Positions 5,721 to 7,499 of a DNA stretch of 7,499 nucleotides are shown one piece after another. Positions within the stretch are counted from its first letter, which is position 1. The number at the start of each line of letters is the position of its first letter. Location of the stretch: contig JAKLQT010000167.1 of assembly GCA_022013205.1 (NCBI GenBank), forward strand, positions 1-7,499, read 5' to 3'. The translations under genes and the position numbers were made by a program. Below the pieces are notes generated by a model. That model made no database searches, had not been told where the DNA came from, and saw nothing but the letters and a program-made list of their open reading frames with translations. The stretch comes from Candidatus Omnitrophota bacterium (GTDB taxonomy: Bacteria > Omnitrophota > Gorgyraeia > B26-G9).

Positions 5721-5774
5721 GTCAAGTCGAGACTTGACCCTCGGATCTTCTTTATGACCCTCGGATCTTCTTTA
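5721..5774. repeat. Perfect palindrome followed by a 20-bp tandem duplication
   Basis: GTCAAGTC (5721-5728) and GACTTGAC (5731-5738) are perfect inverted arms around GA. Overlapping the right arm, TGACCCTCGGATCTTCTTTA is present twice with no gap (5735-5754, 5755-5774). The palindrome could be a protein-binding site or a small hairpin. It lies about 100 bp before the AbiE promoter, so a regulatory link is possible but unproven. Confidence 0.8.
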
Positions 5775-5841
5775 AAGTGGATCAATTGCAGGAGTATATT
5801 TTAAAGTTAAATTATTAGACCAACTGGCAGGTAAAAATTCA

Positions 5842-5870
5842 TTGACAAACAACCAGTAAGTTAGTAAAAT
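5842..5870 (+). promoter_or_regulatory. Near-consensus sigma70 promoter of the AbiE operon
   Basis: TTGACA (5842-5847), a 17-bp spacer and TAAAAT (5865-5870) give one of the best promoter matches in the window. A start near 5877 leaves a leader of about 17 nt that contains GGAGG at 5882-5886. Confidence 0.8.
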
Positions 5871-5883
5871 GTTAACATACTGG
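5853..5883. promoter_or_regulatory. Inverted-repeat operator, likely AbiEi binding site
   Basis: CCAGTAAGTTAG (5853-5864) and TTAACATACTGG (5872-5883) are inverted at 10 of 12 positions around a 7-bp centre. The element covers the -10 and transcription start and reaches the ribosome binding site. Characterised AbiEi antitoxins bind inverted repeats in their own promoter and repress it, so this is the expected place and type of site. An extra ACTGG half-site lies at 5823-5827, upstream of the -35. Confidence 0.65.
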
Positions 5884-5893
5884 AGGATGGATT

Positions 5894-6520
5894 ATGCTTT
5901 TGGCTTTAAGAAACGCGGTTCTAACTGAAGAATTTGATTATGGATTTATTAAACACGCCCTTTGCGCGTATAAGAATCCGCGTGTTAAGATAAATGACCT
6001 TTTGAAAAAGGGTAAAATCATACGGGTAAAGAAAGGGCTTTACGTGTTTGGCCCTGATTTAGCCAGGGAACCATATTCAAAAGATGTTCTGGCTAATTTG
6101 ATATACGGGCCTTCTTATATATCTCTTGAATCCGCTCTTTCTTTTTACGGCTTGATTCCCGAACGTGTAGAGGCCATTACCAGTATAACAAGCAAAAGAA
6201 AAAAGCTTTTTAATACACCAGTAGGTATTTTTTCTTACAGATACATAAATCCCGCGATTTATTCTTATGGGGTAACTCTTCATGAACTGGATAAGAATCA
6301 TTCAATCTTAATTGCCTCAAAAGAAAAAGCACTTTCAGATATGCTTTATTTTTCTGTTAAGATGAAAGATGAGCCTCAAATAAAAAAGTATCTTTTTGAT
6401 GATTTGCGAATTGATATTGAAGGAATTAAAGATTTTGATCTTAAGAAAATAAATAGATTATCCGGGCTGTATGGGCACAATATAAATCTTTTTCATAATT
6501 TTTTAAGGGGTTTAAAATGA
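5894..6520 (+). CDS. abiEi: AbiEi-family antitoxin and autorepressor of a type IV toxin-antitoxin system
   Basis: The 208-residue product has the organisation of AbiEi antitoxins. An N-terminal winged helix-turn-helix occupies about residues 1-55, ending in the wing-like GKIIRVKKGLYVFG (40-53). The family stretch SYISLESALSFYGLIPE (74-90) follows, and a C-terminal part contains ASKEKALSDMLYF (141-153). Known AbiEi proteins prevent the action of the partner nucleotidyltransferase without forming a stable complex with it, and repress their own operon through the winged helix. Here a strong promoter and an inverted repeat lie just upstream. ATG 5894 has GGAGG 7 nt upstream. The stop overlaps the start of the next gene by 4 bp (ATGA), which implies translational coupling. 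The gene symbol reflects the family. Homology to the phage-resistance AbiE of lactococci does not prove phage defence here. Confidence 0.88.
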   Translation: MLLALRNAVLTEEFDYGFIKHALCAYKNPRVKINDLLKKGKIIRVKKGLYVFGPDLAREPYSKDVLANLIYGPSYISLESALSFYGLIPERVEAITSITSKRKKLFNTPVGIFSYRYINPAIYSYGVTLHELDKNHSILIASKEKALSDMLYFSVKMKDEPQIKKYLFDDLRIDIEGIKDFDLKKINRLSGLYGHNINLFHNFLRGLK

Positions 6521-7383
6521 ATGACGCGGTGAAGGTAATGCTTGACAGATACAATTGCGCCAGCACGAATGATTATGAGAACGCGCTAAAAGAAATCATT
6601 CAGGAGATAGCCTTGCTTGGGCTTTGGCGTTCTAAATTTTTTGAGAAAGGCGCTTTTTATGGCGGCTCAGCTTTAAGAATATTATATGGGCTTGACCGAT
6701 TTTCAGAAGACTTGGATTTTTCACTTTTAGAGAAGGACACGAATTTTTCATTTAAGGGCTACTGCCGGGCGATTGAAGATGAGTTAAAAAGTTTCGGTTT
6801 TTCTGTTAGTGTTGAAAGTAAACAGAAAAAGATGGGAACAGATATTGATTCTGTGTTTATCAAGGCAGGGACATTGAAAAATATAATTAGTATCGCTATA
6901 TCCGAATCTGTGAAAAAAAAGATACATCAGGGGAAAACGATGAAGATAAAGCTGGAAATTGACAAAAACCCTCCCGGGGGTTTTAGTACTGAAGCCAGAT
7001 ATCTTTTGCAGCCTGTACCTTTTTTTGTTAATACATATACCTTGCCGCATCTTTTCGCTGGAAAAATGCACGCGATATTATGCAGGCCATGGGTAAATAG
7101 AGTCAAAGGCCGCGACTGGTATGATTTTGTATGGTATGTGGGAAGATGTACATCTGTCGGGCTGAAACATCTGGAAGATAGGATGAAACAGACGGGGCAT
7201 CTTAAGTCAAGCGAGGTGTTAACAGAAGAAAATTTTAAGCAAAGGCTTCTGGAAAAGATTGACTCCATAGATTTTGATAAAGCAAAAAAAGATGTTGAGA
7301 ATTTATTAAAAGATACCTCATCACTTAAACTCTGGTGTAAAGAATTTTTTAGAGTTATTTGCGAGAAAATTAAATTTCAGTAA
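6517..7383 (+). CDS. abiEii: AbiEii-family nucleotidyltransferase toxin
   Basis: The 288-residue protein is a DNA polymerase beta-type nucleotidyltransferase of the AbiEii/AbiGii family. The active-site block YGGSALRILYGLDRFSEDLDF (residues 48-68) has GGS at 49-51 and the metal-binding aspartates D65 and D67. The strand KIKLEID (143-149) probably carries the third acidic residue. HLFAGKMHAILCR (178-190) and VKGRDWYDFVW (196-206) are the two later motifs conserved in this family. All key residues are present, so it looks active. Family toxins transfer nucleotides to RNA targets; the related MenT3 modifies tRNA acceptor ends. The target here cannot be read from sequence. The start ATG 6517 overlaps the stop of the antitoxin gene, so the pair is an operon made from one promoter. 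Its length is ordinary for the family. No intrinsic terminator is visible after TAA 7381-7383. Confidence 0.9.
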   Translation: MNDAVKVMLDRYNCASTNDYENALKEIIQEIALLGLWRSKFFEKGAFYGGSALRILYGLDRFSEDLDFSLLEKDTNFSFKGYCRAIEDELKSFGFSVSVESKQKKMGTDIDSVFIKAGTLKNIISIAISESVKKKIHQGKTMKIKLEIDKNPPGGFSTEARYLLQPVPFFVNTYTLPHLFAGKMHAILCRPWVNRVKGRDWYDFVWYVGRCTSVGLKHLEDRMKQTGHLKSSEVLTEENFKQRLLEKIDSIDFDKAKKDVENLLKDTSSLKLWCKEFFRVICEKIKFQ

Positions 7384-7398
7384 AACACAGTGACTATC

Positions 7399-7412
7399 AT
7401 TTCAATGCGGGT
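7399..7412 (+). repeat. 14-bp motif shared with the first spacer
   Basis: ATTTCAATGCGGGT is identical to 1915-1928. In both places a purine-rich run follows (TTGGAGGAGG or GGAAGAAGGG). It lies shortly after the toxin gene and 24 bp before the right 58-bp direct repeat. Confidence 0.5.
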
Positions 7413-7435
7413 GGAAGAAGGGTTTAGCTTAAAAC

Positions 7436-7493
7436 GCGGTAAAAGCTAATTTGGAAATAATTAGGGAAGCGGTTAAGCTCAGAAGGCAAAAGG
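7436..7493 (+). repeat. 58-bp direct repeat, right copy
   Basis: This is the partner of 177-234 at a distance of 7259 bp, with six mismatches, all within the first 19 bp. In the matching frame it encodes NLEIIREAVKLRRQK and stays open to the right edge, so it could be the beginning of a gene or gene remnant that continues beyond the window. No ATG or ribosome binding site precedes it in this frame. Confidence 0.75.
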
Positions 7494-7499
7494 GAAGGG

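Larger units (their letters stand above)
5324..5841. other. Repeat-bearing spacer between ATPase 3 and the AbiE operon
   Basis: No gene is supported in this stretch. The open frame at 5406-5636 is built mainly of repeat elements and has no family features. The region contains the second TGACCCCC repeat, dispersed element copies C and D, a GCGGCCAAAA motif, a perfect 8-bp palindrome and a 20-bp tandem duplication. The part around 5400-5640 is more GC-rich than the surrounding genes. Confidence 0.7.

Overview
The window is AT-rich bacterial DNA with every recognisable gene on the + strand. It looks like an accessory or defence-type region rather than a housekeeping one. It holds three different AAA_14/DUF4143-type predicted ATPases (354-1679; 2304-3513, split by a frameshift; 4016-5323), followed by a two-gene AbiE-type (type IV) toxin-antitoxin operon (5894-7383). 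TGA is used as a stop in several genes, so the ordinary bacterial code applies. Many copies of this ATPase family together with abundant short hairpin and tandem repeats between genes recall uncultured candidate-phylum bacteria such as Omnitrophota. That placement is an impression from style, not a demonstrated assignment.

Layout: 1-111 is the tail of an unidentified helix-turn-helix protein. 112-353 is a short spacer with one copy of a 58-bp direct repeat and a sigma70-like promoter. 354-1679 is ATPase 1. 1680-2303 is a repeat-filled spacer containing a dispersed 40-bp element, five perfect 12-bp tandem copies, a hairpin, and a 48-bp tandem repeat. 2304-3513 is ATPase 2, interrupted near a run of six Gs. 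3514-4015 is another repeat-bearing spacer ending in a strong extended -10 promoter with a dyad over its -35. 4016-5323 is ATPase 3. 5324-5893 is a third repeat-bearing spacer ending in a near-consensus promoter with an inverted-repeat operator. 5894-6520 and 6517-7383 are the antitoxin and toxin genes. 7436-7493 is the second copy of the 58-bp direct repeat.

How the parts may work together: AbiEi and AbiEii form a self-contained unit in which the antitoxin probably represses its own promoter and the nucleotidyltransferase toxin is translated by coupling. The three ATPases each stand alone behind a repeat-rich spacer. Promoters are visible for ATPases 1 and 3 but not for 2. Genes 1 and 3 belong to one subfamily and gene 2 to another, so this is probably repeated insertion or retention of related cassettes rather than a simple recent tandem duplication. 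No experimentally defined role for these ATPases can be read from the sequence. The least explained features are the long direct repeats enclosing almost the whole cluster and the several families of non-coding repeats that occupy each gap.
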